Part shown: positions 23,225 to 35,655 of the stretch, piece after piece
How positions within the stretch are numbered: the first letter of the stretch is position 1
Layout of the letters: every line of letters begins with the position of its first letter
Source: Calliphora vicina
Taxonomy: Eukaryota; Arthropoda; Insecta; Diptera; Calliphoridae
Length of the DNA: 64,000 bases
Reading direction: 5' to 3'
NCBI RefSeq assembly: GCF_958450345.1
Contig: NW_027052622.1
Coordinates: forward strand, 607,865-671,864
Made by a program: the position numbers and the translations under genes
The notes under the pieces: model-generated
Told to the model about the DNA's origin: nothing
The model's input: the letters and a program-made list of their open reading frames with translations, nothing else
Database searches by the model: none

Positions 23225-25097
23225 ACCAGCTATTGCTAAATTCCTTAATAAAAATAGGACCTTGTTAAGACCCTCATTTTATAAAACGAATCGTTCAGAA
23301 ACGTATGCAATTTGTATGAAGAATAGTGGGAAAAAGGTTTTAAATTTGAACATTTTTGAATTTTGAACGTTTGTCGTTGTGTTTTATAAAATCTAAGATT
23401 TTCATTTTTATTTTAATTTAATGAATTTTTGATCGACTTGCAATTTATAGTGTTTTTTTGGAAATATATGTATGTGTATTGTTAAATTTAAATATGAACA
23501 ACACCAATGTGGTTCCACCCATAGGCCAAAAATCAAAAAAACGATCACAAAATATTTAGACAAAATGCAAACAAATTTTCTCTCAAATGACCAATCTTCT
23601 TAATGGCAAACCGGTTTCTGCTGGAAATCTAACCTGACTTTTTAAAAATAAAATTAAAAGCATGAGCACATGTTCATTTTCAAAGCGCAGCTGAACGGTG
23701 GAAGAATAATTCAAAGCAGAAGTGCACTTCAAAACGGTCTTGTAATAGCTGTAGTCTACGAAATTAAATTATTTTCAATGGATTTTAAAGCTAAAGGTAT
23801 TTATTTTATCTTTGGAAAATAATAAAAACTAACTTTTGTTGTATTTCTTGTGAAATTAATGTTTTAGTTAACCTATTTGTTTGTTCCTTTTTTGTAAAAC
23901 TTCATTATGTTTACTTAAAGTTTTATTTGTGTTCCCCCAAGATTCCCTCTTAGATTTCTTTTTCATTGTATTAATCTGATTCTTAAGATAATAAAAGTGC
24001 TGAAGTTAGTTGCGGAAATTTGCGGATGTGCGTGTAATCTGTAATATACTAACCCGCGGTCATATTTTTTCAATGTCAAATTTGTCCAAGGAAGCTTCTG
24101 TTTCGCCTATTTATTGAGCTGTGTGTTCGTATTCGTCTTTGGTGTTTGAGTACAATTGTCAATGATCATTTAATTAATAATTTTTGCATTTTTGTTTTAA
24201 ATTTTCAATTCGGTTTTGGAAGGCGACTCGTATCAGTGTGTGTTTGCACCCCTATATATTTTCAATTTATGGTGCACAAAATGGGGTACCATCGCATAAA
24301 TATTACAAGAAGTGATCACTGATGTACAACATAATATTGAGAATAACGTCTACATACCTGTCTTGACAGAGCTTTTGAAATCTGTCGGCTACATACATAT
24401 GTATGTAAAAAAAATATTGCTTTTTGGACTCGTTACGATCGTAAAAAATCTTCAGTTCTCCAATTTCAATGTAATTGGCTGAATCAAAAGGAATCAATTT
24501 TATTAAAATGCACCCATAATAAATATGAGCAAATGGTGAAAAGTGCACATCGTGGTCGAGATCAAAGCGACGGCTGAGCTGACCGAAATAGATGAGTCCG
24601 CTGTTTCTGCTTTACGCAATGAACATCAAATGCAAAATGTATCCCAATGAACCAATATTGCTGATAACAAACTTTGTGAACTGCAAAATATTCTTTGATT
24701 TGCTTCCAAGCTATCAAAGTATACTAAATTCATTTTTACCACATTCTTAAATATTTTTTATGAGTCATGGAAAAAATTTCAGCACTCTACTACTACCTCC
24801 ATACAAGCGGATCCAATGTGCAATGATGCGTTTATAGTTGTGATATGCAGTCACAACAATTCATGATATGTATTTAAAAAGCACGCAATTTATGTTTTTT
24901 GTTTTAACATTTGGATTAATTTAAATTCAATACTTTCAAATTCCATATATAATGTGAAAAATTTAAGGATATCTTTGTAGGTTATAAAAGTATGTTTTGG
25001 TTTACAAAATTGTTGGTCCTTAAAATATTAAAATGTACTTTGGATTTTGGTATCAAGCTAAATAAAAGCTTTCATTTGACACTAAGTAATTTTGATG
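23225..25097. other. 1.9 kb without recognised content
   Basis: AT-rich DNA with short frames only. 24540-24640 is less AT-rich and reads KATAELTEIDESAVSALRNE before a stop on the plus strand. It could be a scrap of coding sequence, but I recognise no domain. Confidence 0.35.
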
Positions 25098-25105
25098 GTA
25101 TTCAT

Positions 25106-26183
25106 TAGTGTTTATAAACCGGTTAACCGGTTAACCGAAAAACCGGTTTTTCTTCGAAATCTCGGTTTTTAGCGAACCGGTTAATTTAAAATGTTGATGT
25201 TCGGTTAACCGGTTTATCCGGTTTTTATCACTCGGTTAACCGGTTTTTAAACTTAAGGTCTAAAATTAGGAAATCTCATGGTTTTGTGCATTTTTTATAT
25301 TCATTGTACACACATTATTGGTCTGATTTGAAACCTAAACTGCTGATTTACAATACATACCTATTTAGATTGATATTTTTATAAATTACAATGATTCAAC
25401 ATAGTAGAGAATGATGAGTTTATTAAAAACTTTTTCAGAATAAATTGCACATAATGAAAATGAAGCTAAATCTTAATAATGATTCATTATAAACTTAGTG
25501 ATGATTTTACCAAACGTTAATTTGAATTTGATGTGCATACCTTCCTTCAATCAATTCGTTAGCTTAGTGCACGAAGTCCTTTTCAGAAATATTACAGAAG
25601 AGACAAAAAATGTTCTAAAATCCGTGATTTTAAATATTTATGAAATCTGATATGATATGATTCATAATGACAAATAAGCACAGCTAAGAAGAAGTGCGTC
25701 TGCATCTTATAGGTCCTTTTTTGTGATTTGTAATATTTTCTGTTTCATATCAGAAAGTCGAGGTGATAATAAATTTCAAAATTGTCGAATATTTAATTAA
25801 AAAATTAATTTACATTTTTTGGTTGAAATTTAATGAATAAACCAATAATTAAAACAACTATTATATAGTTAGTAACATATTTATACTCAATTTCATTTGA
25901 CTGAGATAATAATTTTGAAATTTTTACAAAATAAAATGGACTTAGCACTTTAGTATAATCATAGTTATTTAATATTAACCATTTCTGACTACTAAAAACT
26001 AAAAATTTTAAAGCCGCATGTACTTTATTGAACATTTTATGTTATCTACACATATATGACGGTTAACCGGTTTAACCGTTTTTTTCGATGTCGGTTAACC
26101 GAAAAACTGGTTTTCTTAAAAATGCCAATTTTCGGTTAACCGACAAACCGGTTTTGTAAAAAGTCGGTTTTTTATAAACACTA
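25106..26183. mobile_element. hAT-type MITE 3 (1,078 bp)
   Basis: Ends TAGTGTTTATAAACCGG and TTTATAAACACTA, with the perfect 8-bp duplication GTATTCAT at 25098-25105 and 26184-26191. The inner ends are filled with CGGTTAACCGG palindromic words, about ten in all. There is no transposase. Isolated pieces with the same words lie at 29464-29485 and 37903-37975. Confidence 0.92.
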
Positions 26184-26189
26184 GTATTC

Positions 26190-26800
26190 ATACATGGTGA
26201 CAGTTGTCTGAAACCAAAATGTGTTGAAGATAAATGCTGCTGTACCGCATATACATACATATGTATGTAAATAAAAAATTTGATTTTGTTCAATAATATT
26301 AATTTTATTTATTTATGTATGTATATCAACGAGTTTTAAGGATATTCTTATATCATGACTTTTATTAAAAAAGATGCAAACGATTTTAATTGCAAATTCA
26401 AATTTTATGCTCAAATTGTAGGTATTCTAAATTTTATGTAAATGACAAAATTGTAACAAAAATGTTTTTAATAATAATTTCCATCAAATCATTCAAATTT
26501 GGTCATCACAACGAATCTGAATATTAAGAAGAAAACTTAAAACGAAATTGCAGAAAAAATGTCCCGAAATTTTCCAATAATATTTTCCATATTCCTCCAC
26601 GTTTATGAGCGGCAGATCTTCTCCAATAAATATATTATTGGAGAAGATATGTATATTTGTCGAACTTTTTATGCTGATGATTATATAATTAATTATTCAG
26701 GCTCGAGTTCAATTAAATTTATTTCCTTAGAAATACAATTCTATTTTATTAAATTTTCATAATTTTTAAAAGAATACTGAAAAAGTTATATTTAGACACA
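26190..26800. other. AT-rich stretch, no gene seen
   Basis: The frame at 26559-26762 contains FYADDYII, but no other reverse transcriptase motif flanks it. I see no element end or tandem repeat. Confidence 0.4.
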
Positions 26801-26849
26801 CGGCAGAATGGAATGCATTTTGGCGGTTAGCCACCACGATATAAGAGTC

Positions 26850-27190
26850 GCACAGTGGGGGATCTGAAAAAAAGTGGAAATAAATCTGTAACTTCTAAAC
26901 GAATAGCCCGATTTTAATAAAATTTCCCATGGCTATAGAGGAGGTGTCGATAAGTTTAAGTTTTGAATTTGGGCTTAAACAACCAAGGGGGGGCCGAGCC
27001 ACAATGCTCCAAAGTGGGGCACCTCGGGTATATCAAAAATTAAAAATGATGCCAAATTTTTGTTTGCGATCCGATTTGAAAGATTTTTATATATATGGAA
27101 TGTACTAGACGAGATCTACAAAAAACATTGCTTTAGCCATATTATAGTTTACGAGTTATTCGCATTTGAAAAGTAAAATTTTATTTTTTT
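26850..27190 (+). repeat. Dispersed repeat, shared with 38290-38580
   Basis: TCTGTAACTTCTAAACG, CCGATTT-AAT-AAATTT, GAGTTATTCGCATTTGAAAA and further blocks occur in the same order and orientation at 38290-38580, with about a quarter of positions different. No ORF. This is probably an old interspersed element of unknown type. Confidence 0.6.
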
Positions 27191-27855
27191 TGCCTACCTT
27201 GGTCTGCCATTTTGCTAATAACGGATCCAATTCTTTCCCTATTTTCTTGAAGTATTTTTTTTTGAATTAACAACAGAGAGAAAAAAATGAATAATGTGTT
27301 TATATTTTTCTGAAAGATAACATTTCGGGAAATATTAAAAAAGCAAAATAATATCAAAATTCGTATTATTGCGTGGTCCAGAGCCATCCGAAGTAGACCT
27401 ATTTTTTATGTAAATTTCAACTTTAGACAACATATTCTAAAATCGCATAGCTGCTTTCAAAAATTAAGACCAGTTTTGTATGTCCCAATCTGTTCTTCAA
27501 TATCATGCAAAGGGATTTCATAGCCCCGAGCTTGGTACCTTCAATAGATCCAAAAATCAAAAAAATCCCAATTTTGGGATTTTTGGAAAGTTTTTTGGGA
27601 ATTGTGGGATTGTCATTAACAATTCACAAATATCTTTTTCACTTTTGGATTTGCATCGAACGTTTCTATATAAGTGTAAAATTTCATTAAAAACGATTCA
27701 TAAACAAAACTTTTATTGCATTTTAAAATTTTAAATTTTCCAAAAAAATCAGCTATAATTTTTTATTCGCATATTTTTGAAAAAAGTCTTCAATAATTTT
27801 TTTAATTCTTAAAAATTTTGTACATTTTTGAAAAGAGGACATAATTTCCTACATG
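27191..27855. other. Unassigned stretch
   Basis: Several short frames, none with a recognised motif. It may be the continuation of the dispersed repeat that starts at 26850. Confidence 0.35.
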
Positions 27856-28066
27856 ATATATAATATGTATATCTTTTCTTTTCCGCTAGTCTCATTAATG
27901 GCTTCAAAATAGATAACTCACAGTAATTAGCTTCATCTTGTAGTGTTTGGTTATGCAGCAGTAAATTGTATTACAAAACGGCAAGATTTTATAATTTTCT
28001 GTTTGTTGTTGATTTTGAATCCATAAATTTGACTAGCGGAAAAGAAAAGATATACATATTATATAT
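27856..28066. mobile_element. MITE with perfect 36-bp inverted repeats
   Basis: 27856-27891 and 28031-28066 are exact inverses over 36 bp (inner part TCTTTTCTTTTCCGCTAGTC). The similarity continues inward with mismatches. About 140 bp of AT-rich spacer lies between. The target duplication is not obvious. Confidence 0.8.
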
Positions 28067-28130
28067 TTTTAATTAAAATCGAAATTTTATTATAAATTGT
28101 GAATAAATTTGAAAAACTTGATATGATATT

Positions 28131-28930
<800 letters not shown>

Positions 28931-29825
28931 ATTTAATGATCAACTTATAATTTTGTTCAAAAAACCATATATCGATTTAAAAGTTTATTATTAGTATTTT
29001 TGAAGCTAGTTCTTAGCAAGATTTCTTTTAAATTTTTGAGAGAAATTTTAGAATTTTTGAGTAAGCGGATTGAGATATTTGAAATAAAAAAAAGTATTAT
29101 AGATAACTTGGAGAATAAACGGTATTTTCTTTATTACCATATTTGCTTTATAACAAAAATCCATTTAATATCTGTCCGTATTTGTACAAGTTAAGAGATC
29201 TACAAAGCTTTGAAAACCAGAGATTGTCAATTTAGACAGCCCGTATCTCACATTATGCTCTAATATGGTTGTCGCAAATGTTATTATCGGAAAGCTTTTG
29301 TCCTCCTTTACAATTTGTTTGTACGTCATTTGGCAATCGAACTAGTAGATTGGAAGATACAGATTTATTACCACTTTTATCCCTATTGACCCCACTATAT
29401 ACATACTTATTAGAGTGTCCAAAACATAAAGATAGAGCCATAAGAATCAAAAATTTTAAATATAAGCCGGTTAACCGGTTTTTTTAAAGACAATAACCGA
29501 ATTTTTAATTTCGTATGCATAAATATGAGTCCAGATCATCCGAAAGGTAAATTGCAAAGAGTTTTAATAAAAAAAAAATAATTATAATAATTATGTAGTA
29601 TACACAAGTACTATGTACACAAGAATGTGTTTGTATAATTTTTTTAATTTGAATAGAAAATAGAAAGAAATTATGAACAAAAGCAAAAGCTAGTGGACCA
29701 CAGTTGTAATATTTTGGTATTTTAAATTTGTTTAGCCTTTCACTGTTTTGGTTTTATTATAATTTATTTCTTTCTTTGACGTTTAGCTTGCATTTGACTC
29801 TTAATTACTGGAAATATTCCATTAA
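28931..29825. other. Unassigned stretch
   Basis: 29340-29380 (AGATTTATTACCACTT) resembles 44835-44870 in the same orientation, a shared dispersed fragment. At 29464-29485 a piece of hAT MITE 3 (CCGGTTAACCGG) is present. No gene. Confidence 0.4.
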
Positions 29826-30566
29826 CCCTCAAATGCCAAATTCTAAAAAATGGCTAAAACAACATTTAAAAGTTTGTACAATCAATGGTTTATCTGCCTG
29901 GTTGGAAAAACTAAATGAGTGCCTTAAGGCACCCTGGGGCTTTAGAGATTGAAACATGGTCGGGTTTTAGTTTTAATGGTTTATCAATTTTTATTGAAAA
30001 CAACTTTTCTAATTGTTGATCACTCAAATCAGATTATATGAAACGTTTGTTCACCCGACCAGCCATTTCTTAACATTTTATGTAAAAAATTGTAAATCGA
30101 AACAAAGAAAACAAAACAATATTTTCGTATATGAGGGAAAATCTGAGGCAGCAAAACTACTGTCTGCAATGCCCAAGAGTGCCTGAAGAAACTCATCAAT
30201 AAATCACGTCTCTAAAGAGTATCTTACCTTTTTTACACAAATCTTGACTCCAATATGTAAAATATAAATATACTTTTTAAGAAAAAAAAATATGATTGCA
30301 ATCGGGAAACTTTAAAACACTTTAATCAAGGTTTGATAACACAACATGGACTTCCCATTTTTTTTTGGTTGTTAATGCACTTAGTTTGTAAAAAAATGCA
30401 GTAAATAAGATAGAAGAGATTTTAAGAGGTTTCAAGGCTTATTAAAATATTTAAGTACGTTTTTTAGAAACTGTTACAAGAGTTTTTGAAATGAAAAATC
30501 AGTTATATTTGCATTTATGGTCATTTATGCGATGAGTGCCTTAAGGCATGCTTAAGCATTAGAGGG
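29826..30566. mobile_element. piggyBac-type MITE (741 bp)
   Basis: Ends CCCTCAAATGCC and GCATTAGAGGG, flanked by TTAA at 29822-29825 and 30567-30570. A CCC start next to TTAA is the piggyBac arrangement. The word GAGTGCCTTAAGGCA occurs inside both ends; in the left copy it extends to the 14-bp palindrome GTGCCTTAAGGCAC. The ORF at 29728-29952 crosses the left end and is not a gene. Confidence 0.82.
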
Positions 30567-30570
30567 TTAA

Positions 30571-31476
30571 AAACAGAATCAATCAGTGTTGTCTGTTTTC
30601 GCATTCAAATACAGCAAAACTTTTTTCTCACACACGGAGAAAGGATGGCATTTTTATAAAAAAGTTATTTTTGTAATACAAAATTTATTTTTTTAGTATG
30701 ATTTAGGTTTTATGTGCTAAATTCCCCATTAAATTATTGATAAATGCACTGAAATTTATTGCTGGGGGATAAGCTAGTTCCTGTGCGCATTTCAATGGTT
30801 GCTTAGGCCATATAATCGGAAAACTTTTTTGTTTCACACTTCATTTGAGAAATTTTACGATACGAGAAATACAGTGTACCTATTAATAGAAGCAATTACT
30901 TAAATACTTATTAACTGATGGAAGTATGAATTAATATTGGATCTTGAGATTTTCAACTGGACCTTTAAGAAGGGCCGGAATATGAGGGCCTTTGTAACTT
31001 AAATTACAGATAGTTTTTGTCATAGAAGTTTCGTCACAGGAAGGCTGGATGAGAAGTCATTTCCAAAAAACTCAAGAATAGAATAGAGAATTTAAATTTT
31101 TCAACGCAGTTTTTTATCTTAAATTTTTTAGTTTTGTTTTTATGTATTGTAATTAAATTTATTTTCTTAGGAATGAAGCAATTTTACAAAAAATATTAAT
31201 CCCTTTTCTTTAATATCTATTAGAGTAATTTCTTGACTTTGAAATACCTGTTTAGTTTGCTGTCGAAGTAGTGCTTAAGTTTTAACAAATTTTGATATTG
31301 TAGTAACTCGTTGAATGTATAGATAGTATAATGCAATCTTATGTAAAGATTTTTGTTTTATTTTATTTTTGTGTCGTTGTTGAATTTTTTTATTTGTGTA
31401 GAAGCTTGAAAACAATGCTTACATACAAGCCGCTTATTTTAATGATGATAATAATATATCATTTGTATTGAAATAT
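30571..31476. other. 0.9 kb without recognised content
   Basis: AT-rich; no long ORF, repeat or terminus seen. Confidence 0.4.
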
Positions 31477-31484
31477 ATGTATAT

Positions 31485-33353
31485 TAGAGTGACAGCCGAT
31501 TTTTTTTTTAGATTTCAAAGAGTGCCGGTGGAATATTGTGACACTAGGCCTATATGTTAAGTGCTGAAAATTTGAGCCAAATCGGGCAACGATTTCTGGA
31601 CGCGCATCGAGGTCAAAGTTCAGATATATGCAAAATTATACTATTTATATGGAATAAATAGGTGAAACTCCTTAACTTTCTGCATTGTTTTCTATAAATA
31701 TGTAGATTTATTTATTCTAATGAATTTGGGTCATTTTGACCTTAGGGTCAAAATGACCCAAAAAGTGTATTATCGCCAAAATTAAAGAAAAATGCAAATT
31801 TTTCAGTTTTTGAAAAAATTTTGCTACTAAATAAATACTTTTGCAATTGAATGCAAAAGAATCGAAATATGTACGTAATTATCGTTGTAATGAGATATAA
31901 ATGACAAAATTTGGCTAAAAAATGTTATAGTTATTACAAATTCGCCAGACCAATAACGTGTTTCAGGCCACTTGAACGTAAAATTTAGGAAAAAAATTAA
32001 CATATTTCGAGAAAAATTAAAATAAAAGCTAATTTTTATTTAAAATATATCCGTATTTACTTGTGTACGAGTTTTTGTCTTCGAAGGATATCGTTAACCT
32101 ATTCGCAGGTATGGCCAAAAAAAAATATTTTTTTTAACGGCCGATTCGTATCTCCATTTTCAAATTTTTAAACATTTTGTTAAAGAAATTTCCGAGTTTT
32201 TTGATCATCACATCGGGATTTATTGAGATCAAAATAGGGAATAAAAATATGAAAAAATTATGTCAATACCTCTTACAGTTTTTCCGAACCTGCGATTTAA
32301 ATTTTGCGATTTTCAAAAAAAAATAATTTTTTGTCCATATTTAGGCGAATGAGCCCAATTTCCTTAATGTTATAAATTTTAAGTAAAACCTATTCATAAT
32401 ATTATAGTCCTTGTAATTTTAAATATAGTCTGAAAGTTTTACTAAAATCGGAAACGATAACCTTAAATAGTGAAGTTTTTCTTGAAAATCGCAAAATTTA
32501 AATCGCAGGTACGGAAAAACTGTAAGAAGTATTGACATAATTTTTTCATATTTTTATTCCCTATTTTGATCTCAATAAATCCCAATGTGATGATCAAAAA
32601 ATTCTGAAATTTGTTTAACAAAATTTTTAAAAATTTTAAAATGGAGATTTGAAACAGCCGTTAAAAAAATAATTTTTTTTGGCCATACCTGCGAATAGGT
32701 TAACGGTATCCTACGAAGACAAAAACTCATACACAAGTAAATACGGATATATTTTATATAAAAATTAGCTTTTATTTTAATTTTTCTCGAAATATGTTAA
32801 TTTTTTTTCCTAAATTTTTTGTTCAAGTGGCCTAAAACACGTTAATGGTCTGGCGAATTTGTAATAACTTTAACATTTTTTAACCAAATTTTGTCATTTA
32901 TATCTCATTACAACGATAATTACGTACACATTTCGATTCTTTTGCATTCAATTGCAAAAGTATTTATTTAGTAGCAAAATTTTTAAAATATCTAAAAAAT
33001 TTGAATTTTTTCCGAATTTTGGCGATAATACAGTTTTTGGGTCATTTTGACCCAAAGGAGATGCAGGGTTAACTTCGAAAAAATTTTTTTAATGTAATAT
33101 TCGTTAATATAAATAAATCTACACATTTCTAGAAAACAATGCAGAAATTTAACGAGTTTCACCTATTTACTCCATATAAATGGTAAAATTTTGCATATAT
33201 CTGAATTTGACCACGATGCGCGTCCAGAAATCGTTGCCCGATTTGGCTCAAATTTTCAGCACTTAACTTTTAGGCCTAGTGTCACAATATTCCACCCGGC
33301 ACTCTTCAAAATTTTAACAAAAAATTTTTTCCATACAACTGATTGTCACTCAA
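31485..33353. mobile_element. Long inverted-repeat element 1 (hAT-like, 1,869 bp)
   Basis: Starts TAGAGTGACA and ends TGTCACTCAA, flanked by ATGTATAT at 31477-31484 and 33354-33361. Each arm is about 900 bp; inner words such as TTTGGGTCATTTTGACC and TATTCGCAGGTATGGCC occur in both arms in inverse order around a centre near 32420. Nothing coding. The 8-bp duplication and TAG start suggest hAT, but the low complexity of the target leaves some doubt. Confidence 0.82.
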
Positions 33354-33365
33354 ATGTATATACAT

Positions 33366-34670
33366 TAGAGTGCTCCAAGATTGTATGGACGAAAAAAACT
33401 TTCTAGGTACAGGCCGTCCCCCCCTCTAGAATTGTTCTATATATTGTAGAAACACGTTGTGTAAAATATTAGGATGATAGGATAACGTTAACTGGTGGCG
33501 CAACGACGCTGAAGTTTTGAGATGCATTTACAAGGGGAAAATATGCAATTTTTTCAGTTTTTGTAAAAATTTTGCCATTAAATAATGACTTTTACAATTT
33601 AATTTAAAAGAATCGAAATGTGTACGTAATTGTCGTTATAATAAGATATAAAAGACAAAAATTGGTGAAAAAATGTTAAAGTTATTAAAAAATCGCCAGG
33701 CCATTAACGTGTCTCAGGCCACTAGAACAAGAAATTTATGAACAAAATTAACATATTTTGAGAAATATTAAAATAAAAGCTTATTTTTACTTAAAATATA
33801 TCCATATTTACTTGTATATGAGTTTTTGTCCTCGTAGGATACCGTTAACCTATTCGCAGGTATGACCAAAAAAATTAAATTTTTTTAGCGGCAGTTTCAA
33901 GACTCCAATTTCAAATTTTTAAAAATTTTGTTAAACAAATTTCAGAATTTTTTGATCATCACATGGGGATTTATTGACAACATAATAGGGAATAAAAATG
34001 TGAAAAAAGTATGTCAATACCTCCTACAGTTTTTCCGTACCTGCGATATAAATTTTGCGATTTTCGAGAAAAACAAATTTTTTGGCCATATTTTGGGGAA
34101 TGACCAGAATTTCATTACTGTAATGATTTTTAAGTAAAAGCTATTCCAGGTAATTTTAAATATAGTCTGAAAGTTTTACTAAAATCGGAAAACTTTAACC
34201 CTTAAATCGTGAAGGTCAAAGGTCAATTTTTTCAATATTTGGAATTTCTCATGGAAAGATAGCGAAATATTATATGTTTTTGGGCCGATTTTGATGAAAC
34301 TTAAGAAAAATATAAAATGAAGTCTAGTATTCACAATAACAGTACAAAAATGGAAATTAACCCTTAAGAGTACTTGGGGTCAAAATGAATGTGTTTTTCG
34401 TGATTTTAAAAGTTGAGGGTCATTTGAACCCCAAGTGCTATTAAGGGTTAATTTCCATTTTTGTATTGTTATTGTGAATACTAGACTTCATTTTATATTT
34501 TTCTTAAGTTTCATCAAAATCGGCCCAAAAATGTATAATATTTCGCTATCTTTCCATGAGAAATTCCAAATATTGAAAAAATTGAGCTCGAATTTTGACC
34601 GTCCCCCCTCTAGAATTGTTCTATGTATTGTAGAAACACATTGTGTAAAATATTAGGATGGAGCACTCTA
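33366..34670. mobile_element. Long inverted-repeat element 2 (hAT-like, 1,305 bp)
   Basis: Starts TAGAGTGCTCCA and ends GGAGCACTCTA, flanked by ATATACAT at 33358-33365 and 34671-34678. The left part repeats blocks of element 1 (AAATCGCCAGGCCATTAACG, CCTATTCGCAGGTATG). The right part is a near-perfect palindrome of about 355 bp centred near 34405. The block CCCCCTCTAGAATTGTTCTA is present near both ends but in the same orientation, which a simple palindrome would not give. Confidence 0.82.
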
Positions 34671-34674
34671 ATAT

Positions 34675-34754
34675 ACATATACATACATATGTATATATAA
34701 ATATATATATATACATATACATATATGGATATGTATATACATACATACATACAT
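34675..34754. repeat. ATAC/ATGT simple repeat
   Basis: Low-complexity run of TATACATA-type words between two elements. Confidence 0.9.
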
Positions 34755-35361
34755 ACCCAGCAGTTTGAAAAGTGCCAATTGGAAACCTTATACTAGTTAT
34801 ATTACTACTTGAAGAACAAACTAGTTCGCTGTGGCTGCTAAAGTGGTAGTTAAATGGTTATCACTTGCACTACATTTCACCAGCATATTCAGTAATAAAC
34901 AATAGTCAGAAAAATAAAATCCTCTAAAATATACCACTTCGATGGCCACATGTAATGCTGAATGTGGCCGTTTGTGTTTTCGTTCTCAGTGATGATGTAG
35001 AAAATGAAAAAATTGAGAGTAGACTCACATGTTATTCTTAATAACAATTAGAGAGCAGTACAAATAAGAGCTCTGTGGTTTAGTGGTTAGAGCATTTGAC
35101 TAGAAAACGAGAGGTTATGTGTTCAACCCCGCTCTCAGAAAAATTTCTTTTTTCTTTTTTTTATCAAATGCTGGAGTATTTGTACTAATGAATTTAATAG
35201 TGAAGTGTTATGCAGAATGTGCCAATCGGCCACCCGCAATGACATCCCCGTGTTAAATTCACCAGTCAATAACATTGCGAGTGGGTTGAAAATTCACTAG
35301 TAGTAGTTCTCAGTGGCTAACTAATTCGACGTTGCGGAACTAGTGCAATGAACTGCAGGGT
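34755..35361. mobile_element. MITE carrying a tRNA-like segment (607 bp)
   Basis: Ends ACCCAGCAGTT and AACTGCAGGGT (one mismatch), flanked by ACATACAT on both sides. The flank is simple repeat, so the 8-bp duplication is suggestive rather than firm. ACTAGT words recur near both ends. A tRNA-like segment lies at 35069-35140. Confidence 0.65.
35069..35140 (+). ncRNA. tRNA-like segment (degenerate, anticodon AGA if folded)
   Basis: TGGTTTAGTGG matches the pol III A box and GTTCAACCC the B box, at correct spacing for a 72-nt tRNA. The anticodon arm can be placed as TTTGA-CTAGAAA-ACGAG with AGA in the loop, but one pair is lost and two are wobble. The T stem and acceptor stem do not pair. There is no long variable arm, although AGA would read a serine codon. 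It is best seen as a tRNA-derived pol III promoter segment or pseudogene, not a working tRNA. Confidence 0.55.
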
Positions 35362-35647
35362 ACATACATACATATCTGAACAAAACTATATCTGTTTGTT
35401 TTACTTATTTGTCTGACTGTTCTTAGTCTCTGTTTCCCGCCATCCTTCCGTCTGTTGAGTCTTCTAAATGAAATGACTGAATGAATGAATGAATTAGAAT
35501 AAAGTAACAATTGTTGTTGTTGTTGTTATTGTTTTTATTGTATTCATTTTTAGTGTTCTTTCCATCAACAATAGCAACAACAGCATTATCATTTTGATAT
35601 TTTAATATTGTCATCAACATGCATACGTATGTACATTAGACCTGCCC
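35362..35647. other. AT-rich stretch with TGT-rich run
   Basis: A (TTG)n-like run lies near 35510-35530. No gene; the minus-strand frame at 35423-35620 is Asn-rich by composition. Confidence 0.4.
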
Positions 35648-35655
35648 TTAAAAAT

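Noticed and set aside
26559..26762. Reverse transcriptase fragment suggested by FYADDYII
   Set aside because: No other reverse transcriptase motif surrounds it and the upstream sequence does not fit; four matching residues can arise by chance.
32100..32720. Short conserved non-coding RNA in the central palindrome
   Set aside because: The symmetry is explained by the arms of the long inverted-repeat element; nothing independent supports an RNA gene.
35069..35140. Functional tRNA-Ser(AGA) gene
   Set aside because: T and acceptor stems do not pair and the long variable arm of serine tRNAs is missing.
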